Assembly (NCBI GenBank): GCA_900544525.1
Contig: UQVN01000001.1
Location: forward strand, 1 to 49,884
DNA: 49,884 nt
Source: an uncultured Eubacteriales bacterium
Lineage (GTDB): Bacteria > Bacillota > Clostridia > Lachnospirales > Lachnospiraceae
Reading direction: 5' to 3'
The notes under the pieces were generated by a model. It worked only from the letters and a program-made list of their open reading frames with translations, did no database searches and had not been told where the DNA came from. The translations under genes and the position numbers were made by a program. Below are positions 15,504-24,093 of the stretch, one piece after another; position 1 is the first letter of the stretch, and every line of letters starts with the position of its first letter.

Positions 15504-16319
15504 TTATCTTACAAAAATGGCAGAAAGAAATAATAAAAATACCATTTCACAAAGTTCAGAAGACGCTCCCATTACATCTCCTGTAATACCTCCAATTTTT
15601 CTTTCAATGTATTTTCGAAACCAAATGGCAGTTCCAAGTAGGCAAAATGAAATAATCAGCCCAACGCCGCTTCCTAGGAAAAAAAATTGCCATTGATTTA
15701 TTTGCAATTGTGAAAGCCAATCGATCGATTCTTTTTCCATAACACTGATAAAACCTATCCCAAGTGCCAAAAAACAAGTTCCAAGGAAATAACAAACCAA
15801 AGTTCTCCCCTTTGTCACCGTTCCAACAAAAAGCCCTAATCCTTCTTTTCTTGGATAAATTGCATGATATCCCATCACTCCTTGTACCATTTTCCCTGCA
15901 ACTGGAAGAAGTAAAATCGTTATTACAGGAGCTGGACTCAAAAAGATCCCCATATATTTCCATCCCAAATCTATAACTAAAGCAGCTACCCCATTGGTTC
16001 CAATATGGCTATCTTTCATAATTTCTAACATTCTCTCTGGTTTTCTAGCAGAATAAATGCCGTCTACTGTATCGCAAAGCCCATCAAGGTGAAATGCTCC
16101 TGTTAAAAATAAATTACTTATAATAGCAAGGAATACTGCTAATGCCTTTGGAAGAAAACAAATGGCAATGCTATAAAAAAATCCAGAAATCGCTCCTAAT
16201 AACAAACCAATCATTGGAAAATAAACAATTCCCTTTTCTAAATCTCCTTCTTGAAACGGAATATTTTGACTGACAGGAATCCTTGTCATAAATCCTAATG
16301 TAATTAAAAATCTTCTCAT
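15504..16319 (-). CDS. cobS: Adenosylcobinamide-GDP ribazoletransferase (cobalamin synthase)
   Basis: CobS joins adenosylcobinamide-GDP to alpha-ribazole (phosphate) to finish the nucleotide loop of cobalamin, acting in the membrane. The 271-residue polytopic protein has the invariant acidic motif HLDGLCDTVDG (Asp79, Asp83, Asp86) and ARKPERMLEIMKDSHIGTNG, plus several hydrophobic helices. Its ATG overlaps the stop of the upstream HemC-CobA-HemD fusion by four bases, so the two are translationally coupled. CobT follows on the same strand. CobU, which makes its other substrate, is encoded 15 kb away at 31034-32134. Confidence 0.95.
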   Translation of the reverse strand: MRRFLITLGFMTRIPVSQNIPFQEGDLEKGIVYFPMIGLLLGAISGFFYSIAICFLPKALAVFLAIISNLFLTGAFHLDGLCDTVDGIYSARKPERMLEIMKDSHIGTNGVAALVIDLGWKYMGIFLSPAPVITILLLPVAGKMVQGVMGYHAIYPRKEGLGLFVGTVTKGRTLVCYFLGTCFLALGIGFISVMEKESIDWLSQLQINQWQFFFLGSGVGLIISFCLLGTAIWFRKYIERKIGGITGDVMGASSELCEMVFLLFLSAIFVR

Positions 16320-18772
16320 GGCATTTCTCTCAACAATTCTAAAATTCCATCGATAGAATAAATATTTGCAGTTTTATGAACAGTTAAACCTGCATTTTCA
16401 CATGTCTTTGTCGTCTCTTTTCCAATAGATAAAATCTGATAACTTGTTTCTTCTTTTTCCCCCTCTTCTATCATATTGGCAAATACTCTTCCAGCCGAAC
16501 CACTGGCAATAGCAACATAATCTACCTCTTTTAGCACTCGATTTAATTCTTCCCTCTTTTTCTCTTCCCCAACGATATGATAAAGAGGAATATCCTCATA
16601 AATAATGCTAGCTTCCTTCAAGGCTTTTGGCAATGCCATAGAACCTTCTTTTGCTCTTAATAAAAGAACTCTTTCTTCTTTTGAAAGTGTTTTTACCCAT
16701 TCTTTTGCCATATCTTCACTTGAAAATTTTTGTGGAACAAAATCAGCCTCAATTCCATATTCTCTAAGTGTATCCGCTGTCCCTGATCCAATCACTGCAA
16801 ACTTAAATTTTGCTAGTTCTCGAATATCTCTTCTGTATTTTTTCCACTGTTCAAAAAAAAGTTCTACTCCATTTCGACTTGTAAAGACAATCCACTCAAA
16901 CTTCTCAATCCCTTTTTTGTCTTCTTGTCTTTGGAAGAGAGGACGTAATATTTCCTCTTTCTCTTCCTCTACACGAATCAAACTAAAAGGAATTGCCTGT
17001 GCTCCAAACTGCTCTATTTTTTCCTTCGCTTTCTCACACCACAGCTTCGTTCCTGTTAAAAGCACTCTCTTTTTAAAATGAGCATTTCCTTTCATCCACT
17101 GTAATTGCTCAGAAAAAGAAACAACATGACCAATGACAATGATCGCTGGCATAGCAATCCCTTTCTCTTTTACAATCTTTGGAAGTGTTTCTAACGTGCC
17201 CGTTAAAAATTTCTGTTGTCTTGTCGTTCCTTTTGAGAAAATACCAGCAGGAGTATTCTTATCTTTTCCATATTGAATGAGCGTATTACAAATTTCTTCT
17301 AATCGCTTTACCCCCATTAAAAAGATAAGCGTTCCTTCTTCTTTTGCAAGAACTTCATAATTGACCCGATCCATAGCTCTTCCTACTTGTTCTTGCCCTG
17401 TAATCACATGAAAAGAAGAAGCATATCTTCGATCAGTAACAGGAACTCCAGCATAGGCAGGAACACTATAACAAGAAGATACACCTGAAACAATTTCAAA
17501 ATCCACACCATGTTCTAATAGCTCAAGCGCTTCTTCTGCACCACGTCCAAAAATAAACGGATCTCCACCTTTTAATCGAACAACCATTTTCCCTTCTTTT
17601 GCCTTTTTCCAAAGGATTTCATTCGTCTCTTCTTGTGGCAAATGGTGATTATTCGAACGTTTTCCTGCATAAATCCATTCAGAATCTACCTTTGTCTCTT
17701 GCAAAATGGAGGTGGAAATCAGACTGTCATATACAATCACATCCGCTTTTTGTAATAAATCTCTTGCCTTTACTGTTAATAATCCTTCATCTCCCGCTCC
17801 TGCACCAACTAAATATACCTTTCCAATATTTACTTGCTCTGCTAAGTTCTTTCCTAATTGTTTTGCGAACGAATCTGTATGACTTTTTTGGCTATCAACA
17901 TCTCCTTCACTATCAAAAGTTTCCACTTCAAGTTCTTGCTTCGCATACTTTGTATGGATTCCATCTTTTGCATACATAGCTTCCATCACAAGTTTTCCAT
18001 TTTCTCTTCGACAATAAGCACCAGCAGGCGCATTGCATCCACCATTTAATGTTTGTAAATAGGCTCTTTCTGCAAATAACATCTCCGCGCCTTCTTTTGA
18101 ATGAATGGTTTCTAAAATAGCCAAGACCTCTTCATCATTTTCTCGACATTCAATTGCCAAAATCCCTTGTCCTGGTGCGGGTAAAAAACGTTCAGATAAC
18201 AAGGTCTCCATATGATATTTAGTCTTAGGGTAAGCCTCAATTCCTAAACGATTTAATCCTGCACGCGCCAAAATAATTCCATCATACTGACCACTTTCTA
18301 GTTTACTTAAACGAGTCTGTACATTTCCTCTTAATACACGAATTTGAACGCCTTCATTTAGCTGTTTGATTTGGAGTTCCCTTCTTAAGCTACTTGTTCC
18401 GATTACACTCCCTTCCTTCATGTCGGCAATTTTCGTACCATCCATCGTAACCAGCACATCGGAAGGATCTTCTCTCTCTAAAACCGCCCCCATTTGAAGC
18501 CCTTTTGGAAACTCCATTGGCATATCTTTTGCGCTATGTACCGCAATGTCAATGCTTTTATCCAATAAGGCTACTTCTAATTCCTTTGTAAAGACACCCT
18601 TTCCACCAAAGGATGCCAATGAACGATTGAGAATTTGATCGCCTTTTGTGCTCATGGGAATCACTTCAATTGTTAATTGTGGAATACATTCCTTTAATTT
18701 TTTCACCACAATATCGGTCTGTAAAAGAGCAAGTTTACTTTCTCTTGTTCCAATTCTAAGTGTTTGTTTCAT
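16316..18772 (-). CDS. hemC-cobA-hemD: Trifunctional fusion: hydroxymethylbilane synthase - uroporphyrinogen-III C-methyltransferase - uroporphyrinogen-III synthase
   Basis: This 818-residue protein carries three consecutive enzymes. Residues 1-310 are HemC: IGTRESKLALLQTD, HSAKDMP with Asp83, GTSSLRR, and NGGCNAP with cofactor-binding Cys246. Residues 317-563 are the SAM-dependent uroporphyrinogen-III methyltransferase CobA: VYLVGAGAGDEGLLT, RLKGGDPFIFGRG and PVTDRR. Residues about 568-818 are HemD: FTSRNGVELFF, VIGSGTADTL and IASGSAGRVF. Together they would take porphobilinogen to precorrin-2, with HemC, HemD and CobA acting in that order even though HemD is last in the chain. No frameshift or internal start with a strong ribosome binding site was seen. 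CobA-HemD fusions are familiar in Clostridia, but the added HemC is less usual. GGAG lies 8 bases before the ATG. Confidence 0.95.
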   Translation of the reverse strand: MKQTLRIGTRESKLALLQTDIVVKKLKECIPQLTIEVIPMSTKGDQILNRSLASFGGKGVFTKELEVALLDKSIDIAVHSAKDMPMEFPKGLQMGAVLEREDPSDVLVTMDGTKIADMKEGSVIGTSSLRRELQIKQLNEGVQIRVLRGNVQTRLSKLESGQYDGIILARAGLNRLGIEAYPKTKYHMETLLSERFLPAPGQGILAIECRENDEEVLAILETIHSKEGAEMLFAERAYLQTLNGGCNAPAGAYCRRENGKLVMEAMYAKDGIHTKYAKQELEVETFDSEGDVDSQKSHTDSFAKQLGKNLAEQVNIGKVYLVGAGAGDEGLLTVKARDLLQKADVIVYDSLISTSILQETKVDSEWIYAGKRSNNHHLPQEETNEILWKKAKEGKMVVRLKGGDPFIFGRGAEEALELLEHGVDFEIVSGVSSCYSVPAYAGVPVTDRRYASSFHVITGQEQVGRAMDRVNYEVLAKEEGTLIFLMGVKRLEEICNTLIQYGKDKNTPAGIFSKGTTRQQKFLTGTLETLPKIVKEKGIAMPAIIVIGHVVSFSEQLQWMKGNAHFKKRVLLTGTKLWCEKAKEKIEQFGAQAIPFSLIRVEEEKEEILRPLFQRQEDKKGIEKFEWIVFTSRNGVELFFEQWKKYRRDIRELAKFKFAVIGSGTADTLREYGIEADFVPQKFSSEDMAKEWVKTLSKEERVLLLRAKEGSMALPKALKEASIIYEDIPLYHIVGEEKKREELNRVLKEVDYVAIASGSAGRVFANMIEEGEKEETSYQILSIGKETTKTCENAGLTVHKTANIYSIDGILELLREMP

Positions 18773-18875
18773 ATTCTATTCTCCTACTTCTCTTTCCTTA
18801 TCTTAAAATCTTATCTCTTTTTCATTAAACAATTCCTTCTAGTAAAAGCAAGAAAAGTTCTCGTTATTATGGATT

Positions 18876-19640
18876 TTAAGAAATCTTATATCCTCTTGGA
18901 GTGATCATTTTTCCATCTTTCACATAAGTAGTAGAATTTCCAACAATTACCATACTGAACATATCCACTTTATTTTTTTGTTCTTCCTTCCAAGCTTCAA
19001 AGTTCGCTAATTCCTCTAAAGTTGTAAGAAAACTCTCCTCTTCAGGTCGTCCTGCATGGCGTACAATGCCAACAGGAATACTTCCTTTTTGATGAAGTAA
19101 CATTTTTTTTGCTGCTTCGATAATATAATCATTCCTCTTTTTGCTTCTTGGATTATAAAAACAAACGATCATATCTCCCATAGCAGCACATTCCACTCGC
19201 TTCATAATCAACGGAAGGGGTGTCATTAAATCACTTAAACTAATTACCGCAAAATCATGCATTAATGGTGCTCCAAGGACAGAGGCTGCAACACTTGCCG
19301 CCGTCACTCCAGATACTACTTCCACTTGAATATCGCTTTTTCTTTCCTGCACTAATTGTAATGCAATTCCTGCCATCCCATAAATTCCACTATCCCCACT
19401 GCTAATTAAGGCTACATCATTTCCTTTTTCTACTTCTTCAATTGCAAAGATACAGCGTTCCGTTTCTTTTCTCATTGGTGTGGTTTTATAATTCTGATTT
19501 GGAAAATACTCTTTCACGATCTCTACATATGTGGTATATCCTACAATCACATCCACTTGTTTCATGACATCAATTGCTTTTTGTGTCATATGTTCATAAT
19601 TTCCTGGTCCAAAACCAACAATATATAATGTATGGCTCAT
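18876..19640 (-). CDS. cbiH: Precorrin-3B / cobalt-precorrin-3 C17-methyltransferase
   Basis: This is a SAM-dependent tetrapyrrole methylase of the corrin ring pathway. The 254-residue sequence shows LYIVGFGPGNYEHMT at the N terminus, SSGDSGIYGMAG, VVSGVTAASVAASVLGAPL, and FYNPRSKKR, the last diagnostic of the CobJ/CbiH group. Given the anaerobic-pathway company (CbiF, CbiG, SirC-type dehydrogenase) it is best named CbiH. It lies 43 bases after hemA and 103 bases before the HemC fusion start, within one minus-strand operon. AAGGA precedes its ATG at a normal distance. Confidence 0.94.
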   Translation of the reverse strand: MSHTLYIVGFGPGNYEHMTQKAIDVMKQVDVIVGYTTYVEIVKEYFPNQNYKTTPMRKETERCIFAIEEVEKGNDVALISSGDSGIYGMAGIALQLVQERKSDIQVEVVSGVTAASVAASVLGAPLMHDFAVISLSDLMTPLPLIMKRVECAAMGDMIVCFYNPRSKKRNDYIIEAAKKMLLHQKGSIPVGIVRHAGRPEEESFLTTLEELANFEAWKEEQKNKVDMFSMVIVGNSTTYVKDGKMITPRGYKIS

Positions 19641-19683
19641 TCTTTTTTCCTTTCTTATTTCCTTCTTTTCATTATCCTTATTT

Positions 19684-20952
19684 TTATTCTTTTTCTTCTA
19701 TTTCTACTTGCTGATATCGTTTCACAGCCTGTAAAAAATTAGCAAACATTTCTGGTTCATTTGCTTCCCGCATTTGATAGAAAAATTGATTTAATACTTT
19801 TTTCGTTCCCTTTTTTTCTATCATTTGCTCTAAATAATTTGTAACTTCATCGATCATCTCATAGGACTGCTGAAATAAAAACCACTTTTTAAATTGAACT
19901 TCATAGTCTCTTAAAATTCGTTTTGCATGGATTGCCTCTTCTTTTTTTCTCTCGTTGTTCTCTCTAGCTGAACGACTTAAATCATCCATATGATAACAAG
20001 AAATCCCTGCTAACTGTTCTACTTCATGTTCAATATCCATTGGTACTGCTAAATCCACAAATACCATCTTCTTTCCCTTCCAATACCGTTTTAGATGACT
20101 TGCTGTAATCGTATAATGAGGACTAGCGGTAGCACTAATGATACCATCCATTTCCTCTATATAATGATATCTCTCTTCATATGGAATAATTTCATATCCA
20201 GTACAACTATCCCCATAACAACAACCATTTTTTCGATTACTATAACTATCATCAATCTTCTTAACAGCTGAAATCCCTCTCATAGTCACATAAAGTTTAA
20301 TCCCATTTATCGATTGTAAATTTTTTAATACAATAGAACCTATCTTTCCAGTGGCCCCAATAACCATAATCTTTTTTCCAACAAGACTTTGATATTCTTC
20401 TTGTAACACTTTTACTGCCAAAGTAGCCGTAGACACAGAAGTTTTGGATAAATCTGTCTGTGTCTTAACTTTTTTTGTACCCGTTACCGCGTAACGAAAA
20501 AAAGTATTGAGATAAACTCCACATTGCTTATGCTCTCTTGCAAACGCATGGGCTCTTTTTACTTGTCCAAGAATCTGATCTTCCCCTATGACAAGAGAAT
20601 CTAGCCCCGCTGTTACGGAAAACAAATGATGGATTGCTTTTTCACCATGGTACAAACGGTAATATCCGCCAAAGGAATCTTCTTCTTTGCTGTCATTTTC
20701 TTTTTGATTTTCCTTTGCCATGTTAGATACCACAGTCAGCATGCGATCATAAACAATTCTCTCATTTTCCTCTTCACTATATACATAAACCTCTGTACGA
20801 TTACAAGTAGAGAGTACAACCGCTTCCTGAATTATACCATCCATTCTCAACTGTTTCATAATCGCCAACTGCTGTTCTTCGGAAAAAGCAAAAAGTTCTC
20901 TTATTTGTAATGGGGCTGCTTTATGACTAACACTTAATAGTTGAATACTCAT
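19684..20952 (-). CDS. hemA: Glutamyl-tRNA reductase
   Basis: HemA reduces glutamyl-tRNA to glutamate-1-semialdehyde, the first committed step of C5-pathway tetrapyrrole synthesis. The 422-residue protein has the catalytic Cys50 in LSTCNRTEVY, LFSVTAGLDSLVIGEDQILGQVK, the NADPH-binding loop VIGATGKIGSIVLK (about 197-210), and the dimerisation helix at the C terminus. Two inserts stand out: an acidic one at about 80-96 and a Cys-containing one at about 236-252 with Cys244, Cys245 and Cys250, inside the NADPH domain where the family is usually shorter. The start overlaps the cbiF stop by four bases. Its partner hemL is two genes upstream. Confidence 0.95.
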   Translation of the reverse strand: MSIQLLSVSHKAAPLQIRELFAFSEEQQLAIMKQLRMDGIIQEAVVLSTCNRTEVYVYSEEENERIVYDRMLTVVSNMAKENQKENDSKEEDSFGGYYRLYHGEKAIHHLFSVTAGLDSLVIGEDQILGQVKRAHAFAREHKQCGVYLNTFFRYAVTGTKKVKTQTDLSKTSVSTATLAVKVLQEEYQSLVGKKIMVIGATGKIGSIVLKNLQSINGIKLYVTMRGISAVKKIDDSYSNRKNGCCYGDSCTGYEIIPYEERYHYIEEMDGIISATASPHYTITASHLKRYWKGKKMVFVDLAVPMDIEHEVEQLAGISCYHMDDLSRSARENNERKKEEAIHAKRILRDYEVQFKKWFLFQQSYEMIDEVTNYLEQMIEKKGTKKVLNQFFYQMREANEPEMFANFLQAVKRYQQVEIEEKE

Positions 20953-21704
20953 GACTCGATACCCTTTCGAAATTCATGTGTAAAATGTTTATCGTATAAA
21001 CAAGATAATTCATAATCATCTCCAAGAAAATCTCCAACAACTGTAAGTGCAGTCTTTTTAATTCCAGCCTCTTTCACTTGTTTTGCGATAGTCTTTAACG
21101 TACCTTTTACAATCTTTTGATCTCCCCATGTGGCTTTATATACAACAGCCACTGGCGTATCTTCTCGATATTCTTCCATCAATTGTTCTGCTAGTTGTTC
21201 GATCATGCCAACACTTAGAAAAATAACCATTGTCGCATGATGTTTTGCTAAATCCTTTAATTTTTCTCCTTCTGGCATCGGAGTTCTTCCTTCCATTCTC
21301 GTTAAAATAACCGTCTGTGACACTTTTGGAAGAGTATATTCTTTTTTTAAAACTGCTGCCACTCCTAAAAAAGAACTCACCCCTGGAATCACTTCATATT
21401 CAATACCAAGCTCATCTAACCGATCCATTTGCTCTCTATGAGCACCAAAAATAGCTGGATCGCCTGTATGCACACGTACCACTTTTAAACCTGCCTTTTC
21501 TCCTTCCGCCATAACAGTAATCACTTCTTCTAATGTCATAGTGGCACTATTATAGATCTTGGCACCTTTTTTCGCATCTTTTAACACTTCTTTATTCACA
21601 AGTGAACCTGCATATACAATTACATCTGCTTCATCAATGTATCTCTTTCCTTTTAAAGTCAATAATTCTGGATCACCTGGACCCGCTCCAATAAAACGTA
21701 TCAT
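20949..21704 (-). CDS. cbiF: Cobalt-precorrin-4 C11-methyltransferase
   Basis: CbiF is a SAM-dependent methylase adding the C11 methyl group to the corrin ring. The 251-residue protein has the group-specific opening IRFIGAGPGDPELLTLKG, VIVYAGSLVN, VRVHTGDPAIFGAHREQMDRL, VIPGVSSFLGVAA and LTRMEGRTPMP, the last typical of the CobM/CbiF subgroup. GAGG lies 6 bases before the ATG at 21704. It is translationally coupled to hemA by a four-base overlap and follows hemL by 56 bases. The anaerobic name is used because the neighbouring genes belong to that route. Confidence 0.95.
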   Translation of the reverse strand: MIRFIGAGPGDPELLTLKGKRYIDEADVIVYAGSLVNKEVLKDAKKGAKIYNSATMTLEEVITVMAEGEKAGLKVVRVHTGDPAIFGAHREQMDRLDELGIEYEVIPGVSSFLGVAAVLKKEYTLPKVSQTVILTRMEGRTPMPEGEKLKDLAKHHATMVIFLSVGMIEQLAEQLMEEYREDTPVAVVYKATWGDQKIVKGTLKTIAKQVKEAGIKKTALTVVGDFLGDDYELSCLYDKHFTHEFRKGIES

Positions 21705-21760
21705 AAATTTCCTCGATTCTACTGCTCAAATTTCACAAAAGTCAACTATTGTCGTTTCAC

Positions 21761-23041
21761 TTATGCCCACTTATCAATAATATTGCATGTTGCTTCAATC
21801 TCTTCCTCGGTATGAGCAGCGGATACAAACATGGTCTCAAATTGAGAAGGAGCTACATAAATACCATGATCAAGCATATTTCCAAAATATTTTGTATATT
21901 GAGTAAGATCCGAAGATGTTGCTCCATCATAATCATCCACTACTTGATCCGTAAAATAACAGCATAATAAAGAACCAACTTGGTTTACTCTTACTGCCTG
22001 TCCTTTTTTCTTGCCTGCTTGTTCAAAAGCTTTGGCAAGTTTTTTTGCCTTTTCTTCAATTTCTGTGTATAAATGCTGATTTCCTCTTAAAAGCTCTAAC
22101 GTTTTAATTCCGGAAGCGGTTGCCACTGGATTTCCGGATAACGTTCCTGCTTGATAAACTTCTCCAAGAGGAGATACACATTCCATAATCTCACGTTTTC
22201 CTCCATAAACAGCCATTGGCATACCGCCACCAACGATTTTTCCAAGAGTCGTAAGATCTGGCGTTACTTGATAATACTCTTGTGCTCCGCCATATCCTAA
22301 ACGAAATCCTGTAATGACCTCATCAAAAATTAAAAGACTGCCATATTGGTTTGTGATCTCTCTTAAAAATTGTAAAAATCCTTCTTTTGGTGGCACAACT
22401 CCCATATTAGCAGCCACTGGCTCTACAATAATACAAGCGATTTTTTCGCCAAACTTTTCAAAAATTTCACGAACAGAGTCTTCATTATTATAAAGAGCCA
22501 CTAATGTATTTTCTGTATAAGAAGCTGGTACTCCTGCACTATCTGGAACAGCACTTGTAAGAGCGGCAGATCCTGCTTTTACTAAAAGTCCATCGGAATG
22601 TCCATGATAACACCCTTTAAATTTTACGATCATATCTCTCTTTGTATAACCTCTAGCAACACGAATGGCACTCATCACCGCTTCTGTTCCTGAGCTCACC
22701 ATACGAACTAATTCCATAGATGGCATCGCCTCATGAATCATTTCTGCTAATAGCCATTCTTTTTTCGTTGGAGCACCAAAAGTCAATCCATCTTGTACCG
22801 CTTTTTGCACCGCCTCAATGACTTCTGGATGGGCATGTCCTAAGATTCCAGGTCCCCAAGAACATACATAATCAATATAGTCGTTTCCATCCACATCATA
22901 AATATGACTTCCTTTTGCATGATCAATAAATACTGGATTTCGATTCACCGCTAAAAAGGCACGAACAGGACTGTTCACCCCTCCTGGAATCACTTCTTTT
23001 GATTTTGTAAATAATTTTTCTGAATCTATATAATTTCTCAT
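21761..23041 (-). CDS. hemL: Glutamate-1-semialdehyde 2,1-aminomutase
   Basis: HemL converts glutamate-1-semialdehyde into 5-aminolevulinate using PLP. The 426-residue sequence has IPGGVNSPVRAF near the N terminus, the substrate region MVSSGTEAVMSAIRVARG, the PLP-contacting Asp240 in IFDEVITGFR, and the Schiff-base Lys268 in TTLGKIVGGGMP. I place the start at 23041, where GGAG lies 6 bases upstream. The ATG at 23053 lacks a ribosome binding site. A promoter candidate at 23190-23218 precedes a leader of about 140 bases, so hemL and the genes after it could be transcribed separately from sirC. Confidence 0.95.
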   Translation of the reverse strand: MRNYIDSEKLFTKSKEVIPGGVNSPVRAFLAVNRNPVFIDHAKGSHIYDVDGNDYIDYVCSWGPGILGHAHPEVIEAVQKAVQDGLTFGAPTKKEWLLAEMIHEAMPSMELVRMVSSGTEAVMSAIRVARGYTKRDMIVKFKGCYHGHSDGLLVKAGSAALTSAVPDSAGVPASYTENTLVALYNNEDSVREIFEKFGEKIACIIVEPVAANMGVVPPKEGFLQFLREITNQYGSLLIFDEVITGFRLGYGGAQEYYQVTPDLTTLGKIVGGGMPMAVYGGKREIMECVSPLGEVYQAGTLSGNPVATASGIKTLELLRGNQHLYTEIEEKAKKLAKAFEQAGKKKGQAVRVNQVGSLLCCYFTDQVVDDYDGATSSDLTQYTKYFGNMLDHGIYVAPSQFETMFVSAAHTEEEIEATCNIIDKWA

Positions 23042-23189
23042 TGTTATCTCCATTTCTAACTAGTATAAAGTGCGTATTATCTATGACTTATAACTTTTGT
23101 TATTCTAACATACTACACACCTCTCATAATACTTACATTATTCCTAATACGATATTCTTTCCTATCTTCCATCTTATAGTCCGTTACCT

Positions 23190-23218
23190 ATCATAGTATT
23201 TTTCACGCAGAAACGCAA
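23190..23218 (-). promoter_or_regulatory. Internal promoter candidate upstream of hemL
   Basis: On the minus strand TTGCGT (23213-23218) and TATGAT (23190-23195) are separated by exactly 17 bases in the 227-base gap between sirC and hemL. The leader from there to hemL is about 140 bases. It holds a short ATAACAAAAGTTAT hairpin but no riboswitch I recognise. Confidence 0.45.
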
Positions 23219-23268
23219 CTAATTGTTGTAAATTAAATTCAAACCTCTCCTTTTTTATTTTTCTCTTT

Positions 23269-23871
23269 TTATTCTCCTTGCTTCCACTGCTCCCATTTAC
23301 TATGAAGCATTCTTCTTCTTTCTTCCTCTCTTTCTACATGTTGTTTTAACCATTGACGATATTCTCCCATTTCTTCTACAAACGTTAAAAATTCGTCATC
23401 GATAATCCCTTCTATCTGTTCTCTTAAATAGGAAGAAGCACTAGGGCTTGTCCCAGAAGTTGTAATTCCAATGGATACCTCCTTCTTTTTTACAACTGCT
23501 GGAAATAAAAACGTACATAAACTTTTATTATCCACCACATTCACAGGTATCCGTTCTTTTTGACACCAAAGAGCAATCTTTTCATTTACTTCTTTTTGAT
23601 CCGTTGCACATACACACAATGCTATTTCTTCTTCCCCGTCCCACAACTCCTTTTTATCAATTTCTTTCATACTAGAAATTGTTTTCTCTTTAAGAATTAT
23701 CATTCCCTTTTGTTCCATTTGCTTTAGTTGTTGTTGAAAATTTGGCGCAATGATAATTACCTTTGCCCCATAGTCCACTAATACATTTGCCTTTCGAAGA
23801 GCTACTTTTCCGCCTCCAATAATCACACATATCTTTTTCTCTAATTCCATAAACATTGGAAAATATGCCAC
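23269..23871 (-). CDS. sirC: Precorrin-2 dehydrogenase / siroheme synthase N-terminal-type protein
   Basis: This NAD-dependent enzyme oxidises precorrin-2 to sirohydrochlorin, the branch point to siroheme and anaerobic cobalamin. The 200-residue protein has the Rossmann loop VIIGGGKVALRKANVL (about 16-30), the expected catalytic Asp114 in VNVVDNKSLCTFLFPA, and TTSGTSPSASSYLREQIE. The methyltransferase half found in CysG is absent here and is supplied by the CobA domain of the fusion downstream. It starts with GTG at 23871, preceded by AGGAGG 7 bases away. It is the first gene of the tetrapyrrole operon, divergent from the MoxR operon across 222 bases. Confidence 0.9.
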   Translation of the reverse strand: MAYFPMFMELEKKICVIIGGGKVALRKANVLVDYGAKVIIIAPNFQQQLKQMEQKGMIILKEKTISSMKEIDKKELWDGEEEIALCVCATDQKEVNEKIALWCQKERIPVNVVDNKSLCTFLFPAVVKKKEVSIGITTSGTSPSASSYLREQIEGIIDDEFLTFVEEMGEYRQWLKQHVEREEERRRMLHSKWEQWKQGE

Positions 23872-23940
23872 TTTGTATCCTCCTTCTGTTTTCTCTCTTA
23901 ATCACGTTATTTTTCTTATGCTATCTTCTTATGAACTTTC

Positions 23941-23969
23941 TTGTATATTTTGACATTTTATACTATGAT
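23941..23969 (+). promoter_or_regulatory. Promoter candidate for the moxR operon
   Basis: TTGTAT (23941-23946) and TATGAT (23964-23969) are separated by exactly 17 bases in the sirC/moxR divergent region, giving a leader of about 120 bases. A second, looser pair (TTGCCC with TATCAT) lies nearer the gene, so the choice is uncertain. Confidence 0.35.
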
Positions 23970-24093
23970 TATTACAAGGCAAAGATTGCCCTTATTATTT
24001 TTATTTCCATATCATTATGATACTGCAAATCATAAAGCTATGACAACCCTAAACACGAAAAAGTACAAAAAGCAATCGATTGGAGGTAATTTA

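Noticed and set aside
15145..15696. 183-codon + strand frame opposite cobT and cobS
   Set aside because: Antisense to two firmly identified genes, rich in Ser/Phe/Leu as expected for a shadow of AT-rich coding DNA.
18834..18850. TTTTACTAGAA motif between cbiH and the HemC fusion, like the sugar-locus operators
   Set aside because: No inverted partner and no promoter around it; it shows that the core occurs by chance in this AT-rich DNA and limits confidence in the shared-operator idea.
23872..24093. Possible cobalamin riboswitch upstream of the tetrapyrrole operon
   Set aside because: I looked for the conserved B12-box and core elements on the minus strand and found none; the leader is short and ends in a plain ribosome binding site.
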